A model generated the notes under the pieces. That model saw nothing but the letters and a program-made list of their open reading frames with translations, was not told where the DNA came from and did not search any database. 64,000 nt of DNA from Burhinus oedicnemus (taxonomy: Eukaryota > Chordata > Aves > Charadriiformes > Burhinidae). The DNA lies in assembly GCA_008921705.1 (NCBI GenBank), contig VFFE01007669.1:8024740-8088739 (forward strand). The letters run 5' to 3'. Positions 39,171 through 49,509 of this stretch are shown here, piece by piece; positions within the stretch are counted from its first letter, which is position 1, and each line of letters opens with the position of its first letter. Made by a program: the position numbers and the translations under genes.

Positions 39171-39310
39171 TTTGACTAGCTGACACTTTGTCGTACATTG
39201 GGAACTTTGACTTTTAGCTTGGGAACCCACCTTGCTCGTTCTTGTTGGTGAATTGCTCAGAGTAAAAACAATGTCAAATTTTATCAAATAAAAATTATCA
39301 CTTCTGTTTT
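39171..39310 (+). other. Candidate 3'-terminal exon
   Basis: A strong acceptor tract (CCTCTGGTTTTTCGTTTGCAG) is followed by TTTGACTAG, which in one phase would encode F-D-stop. A canonical AATAAA lies at 39287-39292, and a second AATAAA lies about 50 bp on. This is the shape of a short terminal exon with a 3' untranslated region. No upstream exon could be linked with confidence. The candidates at 20027 and 29974 are on the same strand but far away. Confidence 0.25.
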
Positions 39311-40142
39311 GCATTGTAAAGTGTGCAAACCAGACCAATAAACCAGTTACATGCCTCTGTCCACTCATTATTCTTGAGCCTGCATAATTTTATATTGCAA
39401 AGTACTGCATTAAAATAGGAATTGGAATATATAAAACTTTTTATTTGTAGTGATCTGCAAATCAAAATAAAGTTTAAAATTGGTCAAACAGCTGCTTTTG
39501 AGTGCAAAGGTATCGGCAGCCATTTACGTGGTGGTCTGGGAATGACTCTTTTTTTCCCTGGTGATTAAGAACTGTGTAGCAAAGGTTCTTATTGCCGCTG
39601 TGGTAGCTTTACACCGACTCTCTTTCCGTATTGCCAGTGCTGAGTACATGCTTGAGCATCTTTGTTAGGATATCGAACTAAGTGTCAGAATCTAATTAAC
39701 TTACAGCTATCGGGTGCTTCTTATGATCAGCTTGCTGTAGGAGATGTTTAATGTAATGCTTTTTCTATGTCAGCTGTAGCTAATGCTGCAGTCATCGCCA
39801 CCGGATTTGATTATTATTTTTATCAATTACGAACCCCTGCAATGAGACAGCCTTCCAGAAAGGGAGGATGGCCCGGTGTGGCAGAAAACACCGCTGATGC
39901 CCAAGGCAGATTACCTAGCTGCTACCTCCCTAAAACTTTTACATTAGTACTTACAACCTCGTAGCTCGCTGAATACAGCAGGATGGCATCCTGCTTTAGG
40001 AAACAGGCTTGGGTTTGGTCATCCTGATTTTTGTGACATCAGGAAATCCAACCGGTGACCCAGGCTAAGTCTGCCAATGAGACCATTGTGGATTGCTTGG
40101 TCATTTGCTTGGAAATACTCTCTCATGTGGCTGAAATCTTAC
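39311..40142. other. No gene seen
   Basis: Unique sequence. A plus-strand acceptor-like TTTTTCTATGTCAG near 39773 opens a 60-codon frame that lacks a convincing donor. Confidence 0.5.
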
Positions 40143-40261
40143 CTTTAGGCAGGGGGTTCTTAACGTTGACGGGGAAGATGGGTGTGCTTCTGGGCACGGG
40201 AAGGCAGTGGGACTGCTGAGGTCCAGCCTGCTCCTGGGGAGAAGAGTTCCTTAGTGCCAGC
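40143..40261 (-). CDS. Candidate orphan coding exon, Pro/Ser/Gln-rich
   Basis: On the minus strand an almost ideal acceptor (TATTGCCTGCTTCTTTCCAG) is followed by 119 bases and a consensus donor (CCTAAAG/GTAAGATT). One frame is open across the whole segment: 39 codons with split codons at both ends (LALRNSSPQEQAGPQQSH, then CLPVPRSTPIFPV and NVKNPLPK). The composition suggests a disordered linker. It does not match the UBR3 segment that should follow the exon at 46536-46640 as I know that protein, so it is either another gene or an alternative exon. No second exon of the same gene is identified. It lies 420 bp from the LTR at 40681. Confidence 0.42.
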
Positions 40262-40680
40262 CTGGAAAGAAGCAGGCAATAGATGTGGATTAGGAGAACT
40301 CTCCTCATTCTTGCTTTACGTGCACAAACTACCAGCTTAGGTTTTTGTCTGTTTTTAGGTTTTTAACTGAAAAAGTCTTACGTGACTAGAAATGCTTCCA
40401 TATCCATCACTTGCTTAAACCAGCCTATGACCATACCCGTCAGTGATGTTCTCTGCCAGCTGCAGCTTTCTCTAGTCAGCTCCAACGTCATCAACAGCCT
40501 CCCTGGAGGAAGGTGCTTTCCTGATTATGCTTCTCTAAAGTAGGTGAGAGCTGAGGAAATACACTGGGACAAGTTTCCCCTGGTGAGACTCCACAGAGAG
40601 GTCCTAAAGAAATGGAGAATCGTCTCTGGGGAATGAGTAGCAAGAGAAAGTAAGCTCAGCTGGTGTCAGGGTGAGATGTG

Positions 40681-41299
40681 TGTTGTGGTTTGACCCCAGC
40701 CGGCAACTAGGAACATGCAGCTGCTCGCTTACTTCCCTGGCTGGGATAGGGGAGAGAATCAGAAGAGTAAAAGTGAGGAAAAACTTTTGGGTTGAGATAA
40801 AGACAGTTTAACAGGTAGAGAAAAAGCCGCGCACACAAGCAAAACAAAATGAGGAATTCATTCCCTGCTTCCCATGGGCTGGCAGGTGTTCAGCCATCCC
40901 CGGGAAAGCAGGGCTCCATCACGCATAACGGTGACTTGGGAAGACAAACGCCATCACTCCAAACATCCCCTGCCTTCCTTCTAGACCATCTCCGAAGGTC
41001 CCTTCCGACCCCTATCATTCTGTGATTCTTCTTCCCCAGCTTTATACACTGAGCGTGCCTGTCATGGCATGGAACATCCCCTTGGTCAGCTGTCCCAGCT
41101 GTGTCCCCTCCCAACTTCCTGTGCCCCCTCAGCCTACTCGCTGGTGGGACGGTGTGAGGAGCAGAAGAGGCCTTGAGAGCTTACCAACAATCAGCAACAC
41201 CAGTGCGCTACCACATTATTCCCATCCCAAATCCAAACCATAGCACTACACCAGCTGCTAGCAAAAGAAGTTAACTCTATCCCGGCTGAAACCGTGACA
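40681..41299 (+). mobile_element. Solo LTR of an avian endogenous retrovirus family
   Basis: The element starts TGTTGTGGTTTGACCCCAGC and ends CCGTGACA, so it has TG...CA ends. It is flanked by near-identical 5-bp duplications (ATGTG at 40676-40680, ACGTG at 41300-41304; the difference is a CpG transition). Internal landmarks such as GAGTAAAAGTGAGGAAAA, TTGAGATAAAGACAGTTTAA, GCAGGGCTCCATCACGC and AGCCTACTCGCTGGTGGGA are those of an LTR family seen in many bird genomes. No gag, pol or env sequence adjoins it, so it is a solo LTR left by LTR-LTR recombination. It contains no coding region. A short CR1 tail is nested at 40983-41029. Confidence 0.85.
40983..41029 (+). mobile_element. Very short CR1 3' tail nested in the LTR
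   Basis: About 47 bases reading AGACCATCTCCGAAGGTCCC ... CATTCTGTGATTCT match the extreme 3' end of CR1. They interrupt LTR sequence that otherwise continues CCTTCCTTCT/TCTTCCCCAGC. A TTCT/TCTT overlap at the junctions could be a short duplication or slippage. This is an extreme 5' truncation, unless the LTR family itself carries this piece. Confidence 0.65.
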
Positions 41300-41304
41300 A
41301 CGTG

Positions 41305-44300
41305 TTGCCATGTTTAGGAGAGGACTTGAGCAGGAGATGGGGAAGAGTTTCAGGACTGTGCTAAGTGCAGGTTGTCTGCTTGATATGTGTGGGGGACTAG
41401 ATCCGAGAGTAAGAGTGTGGTGAGGAGAGGAAAAGGTGAAGGAGCAGGAGAAGTTGTTGGTGAGAGAGTGCAGGAACCAGCTTTCCAGCAAAAGCCCTGA
41501 AGGCATCACAGCCGCTTCTGCCAGAGGGGGAGAAAGGGAGATGTGCAAGAGGATTTATGCTTTACTGCTACGTCAGAAACAAACGAGAGGAACTGAAGTA
41601 TACCCACCAGGCTTGATGAGTTCTCTAGACATCCCTTCATCACGTGCTTGAGAGCATGGTTTTCGCGGCCTGTCCAGCACGACGTTCTCAGAGCCAGAAG
41701 CCGAAAGGGTTCTGGCAGGTTTGCAGTGCTGACTGCTGACCTGCTCTGCAGAAACCCTTCCGAGGGCAGGCCAGTCTGCCCTTTTGTGAATGGCTTTCTC
41801 ATTGACCTGGGGATGTTTCTGTGCACTCTAGTCATAGGCCATAGGCAAATCACTTTTCTGTGCTTAAAAAATTCAAAGTTTTTGCTGTAGTAGTAATCAG
41901 ATTTAAATTATACTTTCCTCTACTGCCAGCTCTCTGTGCCTTTTTATTTGAATCTTGGATGAGGATTTTTTTGTATTTTGTGTATGTTATATAATGTGCA
42001 TATTGTGTATTTATATAAAACATTATAGAGATACTAATATTTTTTGTATTTGAGTGCAGGTTGGTGTTCAAAGTGGGGTTTCCAGAAAAATTCAGCTCTA
42101 TCAAATTCTGCAGCAAGTGTAATTATTTTCATGATCACAGCAGTGGCCAGAATGATACATGATGTATGTATCAATAATTGCCCAAGGTCACCGTAAAGCT
42201 TCCAAATTAGTAAATTCATTAAGACATCGTGAGGTCTTACATATGTTTATATATAAACTATTGTCTGAGGTGTTTTTCTCATCTCTGGCCTTTTCACAAA
42301 CTCGTAAGGCTTCAGAAAACCTTGCAACAAAGAAATGAGTTTTATCAGGCTTTGAAGAGGATGGGTACTTTTTTCCCCAATGACATTTGGTACGTTTGTC
42401 ATTAAAGCAGCTTAATAATATTTCACATGTCTTAATGCTACTTGCAGCAGGTGATATATATTTCTAAATATCAGAGGAATGTTTGACGATTTAGTACCAT
42501 GATACTTAGAAATACCTTAAAAACAGACTTCATAAAATCCGTCAAAGCTTTCTGAAAGGTCGTTCGATCCTAGTCTAAATTTTTAGATTATTTTGATCTC
42601 TGTGAATAAATAAGATGGTTATTTTTAAAGTGATCAAACAGATTCAAATAGTAGGGCATTTTATATAAATATAGACTCAGTAGTGATCCAATGTGAATTA
42701 TATTAAACTCAGTGGGAAACCATCTATTAACCTTAGCAAGAACAGAATTAGAATTCCAGAAACTGAATTCTGCTTTAGCAGTCCTGTGTCAGGGGATTAT
42801 TAAAGTACCATCCTGATACTTTATGAATGAATTGGACAATTAGTAGTACTAATTAGTAGCAACGTCAGTTTGAAAGAACTGCTTAGAGGAAGCGCGATGA
42901 TGAATATTCCTCGATGGTGAAGGAGGCGGCCTTCAGGAGGCAGCATGGGACGTGCTGGGTAGTGAAATGCAATTCCTTCGCCACATAAATTTGTTTTGAA
43001 TTTTCTCAGCCTTTCCAGTTTCAGGCGGGATGCTTGCCGTAGTACACACTGTCCAGGCTTTCCCGTAGCATGACAACATTTAACACCTTGTAAGGTGCTG
43101 CGGAGATATTAAGTAATGAAATCTGTGTGTATGATGACTTTGGTTATCATTTTACTGGGAGATTAACACCCTCTAGCTATAGAGAGATGATAGAAGCAAA
43201 GAATATGGAAGGTGGGAGTGATGAAGTTGGTCACATCACTAAATAAGCAAAGAGTAAAATTCAACATGTTAAAACCATCGGCTCTGCAGTCAGTGGTGGT
43301 GAAAGCTATTCCCTGACCTTCCTTAAAGTACTTCCTCCTTTAAAAGGTTAGTGCTGAGAGCATTGTGAAGCAACAACCTATTTTGGGGGTTTTTTCCTTC
43401 TTTTTTTTTCTTTGCTTCCCTAAGAGTTTCCAATTAACTCATACATGAACAGTAACAACAAAAAACCCATTTGTATGTGGTGGTGTTTGTGGACCTGGCT
43501 GGGGTGATTCCTTTCTACGCAAACTTCAGATGTACAACGTAATATTTCAGATTTAGGAGAAAAGAGATTTCTCTGCCAGTAGCGTTGGTTGCAGCCTGAG
43601 TCCAGACCAGAAGAGAATTGATGCAAAGAGTCTGTGCTGGACACCCGTCAGTGAGTCCTCCTCCGGCCAACTGCTGTGGCAGCGTTTGGCCTCCATGAGA
43701 GTTGAAAATAATCGAGATTTGCCAGTTACGGAGAATTGTGCCAAGAATTTTTAAATAAGAAATAACATAGTTTAGAAAAGTTTATGTTACTTTCTTTTTG
43801 GAGGATTTAATTTTAAACAATGGCACAATATCATGTCTAAAAGAAGGCACTTTATTATGTGATGATAAAGTATCATGAGGCAAAAATATAAACTGTTGGT
43901 GTGCTTGCTGCATTAAATTTCTTCTTTCCTAATGAGTTTGAGGCTTTGGATAACAGTTTAATCCTAAAGTCCAGGTGTCCTTTTCTTCTGCTGCTTGTGC
44001 TGTTGGTGTGTTTATTCAAGTATTTCTTCAGCAGTCCGGCTGCTTACGCCGTGTTCTTACAGGAGCCAAAAAGCTTACAATCTTGGTGTCAAAACAAATA
44101 TATTTATATAAAATAATCTGAGTCAGAATATAGAAATGAACGTATTCTGGTGGGATGAGTTAGCTCCCACCTATGAAGGAAGTGTTCCGGCACGGTGTGG
44201 AAGCACACGAACAGCTGGATGAAAGCTGGGCAGGAGGAAGGAGTGGTTCAGCTGACTTCAGGAGAGCATTTGTTCCTGGCCTATATCCAGCGTTGCAAAA

Positions 44301-46003
44301 AATGTGCGTTAATATAAATAGAATGCATATAACATTTGTTATTGGCCTTTACGCAATCTGTAAATATGCTTTTGAGACTGTTTCTGCAAGTCGTTTACAT
44401 TACAAAGTACAGGAGAGGTTAAAAGTCTTCATCTAGGACTACTGACTCTGTTGACAAATTCTCTTTATGCGTTTCCGATGTCAAGATATGATGCAACAAA
44501 CAAATAAAACCATATACAAATTCTTTATTTTCACGTGTGGGAAGAAAAAGAGGACTACGTGCACTTGCTGATAGTAGAAAACAGAATTCCTATCAAAAGC
44601 AAAAGATCGCTCTTTTGTCTTTTTTTTTTTTTTTTGAAGTGTGTGATTATTCTCAGGTTTTGTCCCGGATCTTTCTTCAGCGGATGACATCTGAGTTTGC
44701 AGTTGGTCCGGTGGGGACCCCTGGGGTGGGAAGAGGATTGTTTCTCTCTCCTGTTAGGGTTGTTTGATCAAATGTGTTTACTTTGGAGTATTTGTACTTT
44801 GTATGTTAAGGCTTTATATTAGCCATAGAAATCAAGAAGACGATGGATTAACATCGTCCTCTCCCCATTAGAATGGCCTTGTACCGACAGCTGGCTCTTA
44901 CGCACCTTTTGAAATCCCACTGTGTTCCAGGTAGAAATAGCTACAGAAAGAACTTCAGTTATTTGTTAGTTTACAGTAGTAACGAGTAAATGATGTTTTT
45001 TACTAATTCATTCTTTTGTACCTCTAACAACATTTGTTTAGGGAAAAAAAAAAGGAGGGGAAAAGAGCAATTGGTATTATACAGAACTAAAATTATTCGT
45101 TTATCATCTCAGTTCTCATCAGTTTCACAGTTATCTCTGTATTAAATTAAAGACCAGTGAAGGAGAAAAGTAGATTACATTTCCATTGTGAGCTAGAAAA
45201 CTGAAATGCATGTACAACAGGTATGCAAAGTAGCTAATGGAAATAAATCACAAGTTTTTAAAATGCTGTGTTACAGATCAATGAGAATAATTTTAAAATT
45301 ATTCATTAATTTTTAATTCTAAGATATTTTCACAAAACCAAAATAAATTGGATTGCAGGTTTATTTGAGAGAACCTTTAGTTTCCATCCCTTACAGGTCC
45401 AAATCTCGAGTATTAACTTCATCAAAATATCAAGAACAAGGAAGCAGAAAACATATTACTGTTTAATGTACAAAATACGGGGAAATGCTTGCCATAGCAA
45501 CCAGCAGTTAGGTAAGACGAGTGCTATGGTACATGGGCCTGCACTGTGCTTACCTCTTCATTACCCAGGGCTGTACATGGGAGTGATTTTCTTTATAGTC
45601 GCAAACTGATCTATTTGTCAATTTGATTGTTTTCGTTCAGTTTTTAAATTGCCAGGTGAAGATTGCATGTATGCTGTTTCTGAATAGTAGCGTGCACCTT
45701 TCCTGTCAAAACCGAGGCTTTTTATAAAATAAAAGTCTTTTCATGGTTGTAAGATATATTATTAGTACTTGTCACTTTCTTTATGAAAGTATCAGGTATG
45801 GAGGATTTATAGGATTGAGACTATTGACTAAATTGATGTGTCTGATTTTCTCTTCTTGCCAATTAAAAATCCATTTCTTTTTTTTTTTTCCTGTAACTGG
45901 AGACAAAAAACCTAGCTAGTATCCCTTCTTACATCTTCTCTATTCAAAGCTACATCCACTCAAATGACACCGTTGCCAAATCTGAAAAACGTATGTTCAC
46001 CTT
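41305..46003. other. Unique AT-rich sequence, no gene seen
   Basis: No gene supported. Open frames of 70-115 codons near 41258-41890 overlap on both strands in a somewhat GC-richer patch and show no domain. T16 occurs at 44620-44635. A minus-strand donor (GAAGAG/GTAAGC) near 45552 has no acceptable exon before it. Confidence 0.5.
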
Positions 46004-46199
46004 ATATATCACATACGTAAAACAAGTACGTTAGTGTGTTAGCCTTATAGCTATATATCACATACATAAAACAAATATGTTAGTATGTTAGTTGTATAGC
46101 TATATATCACATACATAAAACAAATATGTTAGTATCTTAGCCTTATAGCTATATATCAAATACGTAAACCACATGTGTTAGTATCTTAGCCTTATAGCT
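46004..46199. repeat. 49-bp minisatellite, four copies
   Basis: The motif ATATATCACATACATAAAAC (start of unit) recurs at 46004, 46053, 46102 and 46151, exactly every 49 bases. A fifth start decays at 46200. Units two and three are nearly identical; the outer ones carry more changes (CATACGTAAA, TCAAATACG). Each unit also contains GTTAGTAT and a TATAGCTATA palindrome. It ends about 145 bp before the assembly gap. Confidence 0.92.
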
Positions 46200-46345
46200 A
46201 TAGCAAATGTTTAAATTAGCTTCTCTAAAAGACCTGCCTGTTGTTATTGTATTTCTTTTAGCTGCAGTGTTTTTCACTTGGTATATCGTGTTGTTAGGCA
46301 GTTAAAAAGCATTTTTGAAGTTATATTAATATGGCCATGTTGTCA

Positions 46346-46365
46346 NNNNNNNNNNNNNNNNNNNN
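46346..46365. other. Assembly gap (20 N), followed by T21
   Basis: Twenty N, then 21 T (46366-46386). The homopolymer probably ended the contig. Because the size is a placeholder, the left contig (141-46345) may not directly continue the UBR3 locus on the right. Confidence 0.97.
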
Positions 46366-46535
46366 TTTTTTTTTTTTTTTTTTTTTGCTTATTTGATCCC
46401 TGCTTAAGTAAATAGATGTTTTATTCTCATTCCTAAGGTAAAATTATAATCTTAATAAACATCTGTTTTTAAAGAATATCGAATCATTAGACAATGCTTT
46501 TGTATTCTAATGAAAAAGATGGTATTTATTCTTAC

Positions 46536-46640
46536 CTCTTCATCTGACTCTTGTTCTGGAGAATTTTCCAACCCCAGCTCAATCAAATACAAAACCATGC
46601 AAAGCACGTGTTCTGATAAATTCTGATGATCCATTAATAT
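46536..46640 (-). CDS. UBR3: UBR3 internal coding exon (E3 ubiquitin ligase)
   Basis: UBR3 is a large N-recognin-family E3 ubiquitin ligase with a UBR box near its N-terminus and a RING finger near its C-terminus. On the minus strand, acceptor GTTTTTCTGCCTAG and donor GAAGAG/GTAAGA bound exactly 105 bases: 35 codons, phase 0 at both ends. The peptide begins ILMDHQNLSEHVLCMV and continues LYLIELGLEN, then ends in an acidic ESDEE. I recognise this as the middle of vertebrate UBR3, in the helical region between the UBR box and the RING. The variation from mammals that I recall is confined to the acidic tail (SPEQESDEE against SAEEESDEE). Neither the preceding nor the following UBR3 exon is visible in the window. 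The exon lies 170 bp from the contig gap. Confidence 0.87.
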
Positions 46641-48796
46641 CTAGGCAGAAAAACAGACATTCACATCTTAGAAGGTTTTGATACTCCCACAATCCCTATT
46701 ACAAAAACCAAAAACTGCCAAAACCCAACAGATATGTCTAACCTAAAATGGACGGGTAAAGGAAGTATCCAGGAGACTTGTATGAAGAAGCTCAAGATAC
46801 TACCTACAAATTTTACCTTCGAGCATGACCTTCCAGGTTAGCCACACTAGGAAAGGTAGAAGGTCTTGAGCCACATATGTGATTTTTGCCTGGGTTTTAT
46901 TTTGTTTTTTTTCTTAATTAGTCACTGTGCTTGCAAGAGATGTATCATGAGATATGAGTATCAGTTTAAAAAAATTTTAAAAAAGAGTGGCCAGGCAAAA
47001 CACCATAACAACACTTGCTACCCTAGTGTATTTTTGGTAGACACTAAGCATCAATTTCAGCATTTAAAATAGTTTTATTTTTGTTGCACATTAACACTTT
47101 CAAATTCCTATCATATGCATAAAAATACAGCTAGGAAAAAATTATTTTCAAGAGCAGTGACTTGTCTATTCCTATTACAGTTACAGGAACTATTAAGTTC
47201 CTCTAATATCTACTCTGAAACATCAGCAAGATATTTTAAACTTCACTCTTGTTATGACTGAATGTTCCAACAAAACACCTGATTACTGATTATGCTATAG
47301 GATAAAAAAAAAGTTACCAGTAGGCCAAGAATAGTAAGAATAATAACATTAATATACCTTTACAATAACAGTAATGGAACACTACTACAAAATAAGACAT
47401 GTAAATTTGAATGTGAGAGATCAAAAGAAGTGTTGTATTTAAAAGACAGGAAACGGTTATTCTACGTACAATCATTATTCTAAATGTACAAAAACAGTGT
47501 TCTGGATAACACACTTTGGAATCTTTAGTTTTTGATTTTTAAGATTATTAAAAACTATTTTGAGATTTAGAAAAAACTAACCTTTGAGCATCACCACAAA
47601 AGCAAAATTTAATTGTATGCTTCTTTCCAGTCGAACTTGTACCTTAAAATTGTTACTAGTTCAAGCTGCCATTTACTTTAAAACCAAAGTGTCAGATAAA
47701 GCTGCACAGATACCACTACTGTCAGCTACAAACAAAGAGCTGCACCTAGCCTTCCCTCCCTTTTTTCATGTGATCAGTCACTGTAAGGTCTCATGAGGTC
47801 CTAGACCTATAAGCAATGCCTGGGTAACTGGGAATGCCAGAAGGGTTAACATGAATTTAGTTCATAACCATCTTCACATAATCTTTTTTAATTACAAATA
47901 ATAAATAACCTTATCTTTAAATTAATAAATGCTCATATCTTTCTTCTAACACAGCTTTCAATGCATTGAGAGGAAGGTCCAATGCTGCTGAAATTAAAAA
48001 CCAGGACAACTTTCCTCTTGAGGATATTCTCATTTAAAGGTAAGAAAATGGCAAGAACCTGTAAGTTACCAAAAAATTAGATAAGATGTTTAAAATTCCA
48101 TTGTAGACAGGCTACTATAGAAATTAGTATTTTTAGAGTGTAGGCTAGTAAAGTTTTAAATACAACTTGGTTCTGAAGGGGTGAAATTTCCTAAGTAGAT
48201 ACACCCATTAGAAACACCAGAGAAATAAAGTTCTGAAAACAAATATTGTTTTAAAATAGCTTTTCTAAGTAACGTTTGAGCAGCTGATTTAATCAAACCC
48301 AATTAATTCTGAGATTATAGAGATTATTTAATTAAAAAGGGCAGTCAGTATTACATTAATATGAAAACCATGTGCAGTTGTACCAGTCAGAATCAAGTCA
48401 TGTTGACTAAAGCTTCTGAAAAGTCAAACCATCAACTGTAGTTTACTGTTCTTCTGTAGCCAGTCCCAAAAGTCAAGAGATATAAAGGCTGTTATAAATT
48501 GGCAAAATTCCACAAATAGACAAAACATCATTTAAGGCAATCCATGGAATCAATCACTATGTAATTTCTACCATCCATGAATCTGGCAGAAACATATTTG
48601 GCATTCCAGCTAAAACAGCAACCCAGAAATTGTAAGATTCTCAAGATTTAAGTCCTTGAAGCTTCTGAACAGAGTAAGAGAAAAAACATCCAAAAAAACC
48701 CCCCAAAAGCCTACGCAAGACAGTAAAAGATGATGCATTCCTTCCCTACATTCTCCATTTCTGTTCCATGTCAAAATATTATTTCATCTTCTACAT
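46641..48796 (-). other. Probable UBR3 intron
   Basis: AT-rich sequence upstream (in UBR3 sense) of the exon at 46536-46640. I searched by eye for the preceding UBR3 coding segment and did not find it. An exon-shaped 85-base segment occurs at 47955-48039 (described separately). Otherwise nothing is recognised. Confidence 0.55.
47955..48039 (+). other. Exon-shaped segment, both strands plausible
   Basis: On the plus strand a good acceptor (ATCTTTCTTCTAACACAG) and donor (TTAAAG/GTAAGA) bound 85 bases. One frame is open to a TAA two bases before the donor. On the minus strand the acceptor TGGTTTTTAATTTCAG opens a helical-looking frame (ALDLPLNALKAVLEERYEHL) that ends at TAA. Either could be a non-coding antisense exon or an alternative UBR3 end. 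Both may be chance. Confidence 0.2.
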
Positions 48797-48839
48797 AGTC
48801 ACAGAATCACCGGGGTTGGAAGGGACCTCTGGAGATCAT

Positions 48840-49509
48840 CTAGTCCAACCTCCCTGCCAGAGCAGGGTCACCTAGAGCCAGTTGCACAGGATGGCGTCCA
48901 GGCGGGTTTGGAATGTCTCCAGAGTCGGAGACTCCACCACCTCTCTGGGCAGCCTGTTCCAGTGCTCTGCCACCCTCAAAGAAGTTCCTCCTCATGTTTA
49001 GATGGAACTTCCTATGGTCAAGTTTGTGCCCGTTACCTCTTGTCCTGTCACTGGGCACCACTGAAAAAAGTCTGGTGCCATCCTCCTGGCACCCTCCCTT
49101 TAAGTATTTGTAGGCATTGATGAGATCCCCCCTCAGTCTTCTCTTCTCCAGGCTAAAAAGACGCAAGTCCCTCAACCTTTCTTCATAAGAAAGATGTTCC
49201 AGCTCCCTAATCATCTCTGTAGCCCTTTGCTGTACCCTCTCCAGCAGTTCCCTGTCCTTCTTGAACTGGGGAGCCCAGAACTGGGCACAGGACTCCAGAT
49301 GTGCCTCACCAGGGCAGAGTAGAGGGGGAGGATAACCTCCCTTGACCTGCTTGCCACACTCTTCTTGCTGCACCCAGGATGCCATTGGCCTTCTTGACCA
49401 CAAGGGCCCATTGCTGGCTCGTGGTCATCCCGTTGTCCACCAGGACTCCCAGATCCCTTTCCACCGAGCTGCTTTCCAGCAGGTCAGCCCCTAACCTGTA
49501 CTGGGGCAT
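48840..49509 (-). pseudogene. CR1 ORF2 C-terminal region, frameshifted (copy B)
   Basis: This is the region downstream of the reverse transcriptase, starting [15 protein letters not shown] at 49509. It lies out of frame with the RT, and is broken again. Deletions relative to copy A lie near 49371 (where copy A has extra bases around the GCIRR codons), near 49306 (GEAHLESC against VRSHLESC) and near 48980 ([11 protein letters not shown] against [11 protein letters not shown]). The middle ([28 protein letters not shown]) is intact. Confidence 0.93.

Noticed and set aside
40441..40675. Possible retroviral internal sequence upstream of the LTR
   Set aside because: No recognisable gag/pol/env frame or primer-binding site, and the target duplications directly flank the single LTR, so it is a solo LTR.
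46816..46847. Minus-strand micro-exon shape near CTCGAAG/GTAAAA, upstream of the UBR3 exon
   Set aside because: About 30 bases and does not encode the UBR3 residues expected before the recognised exon.
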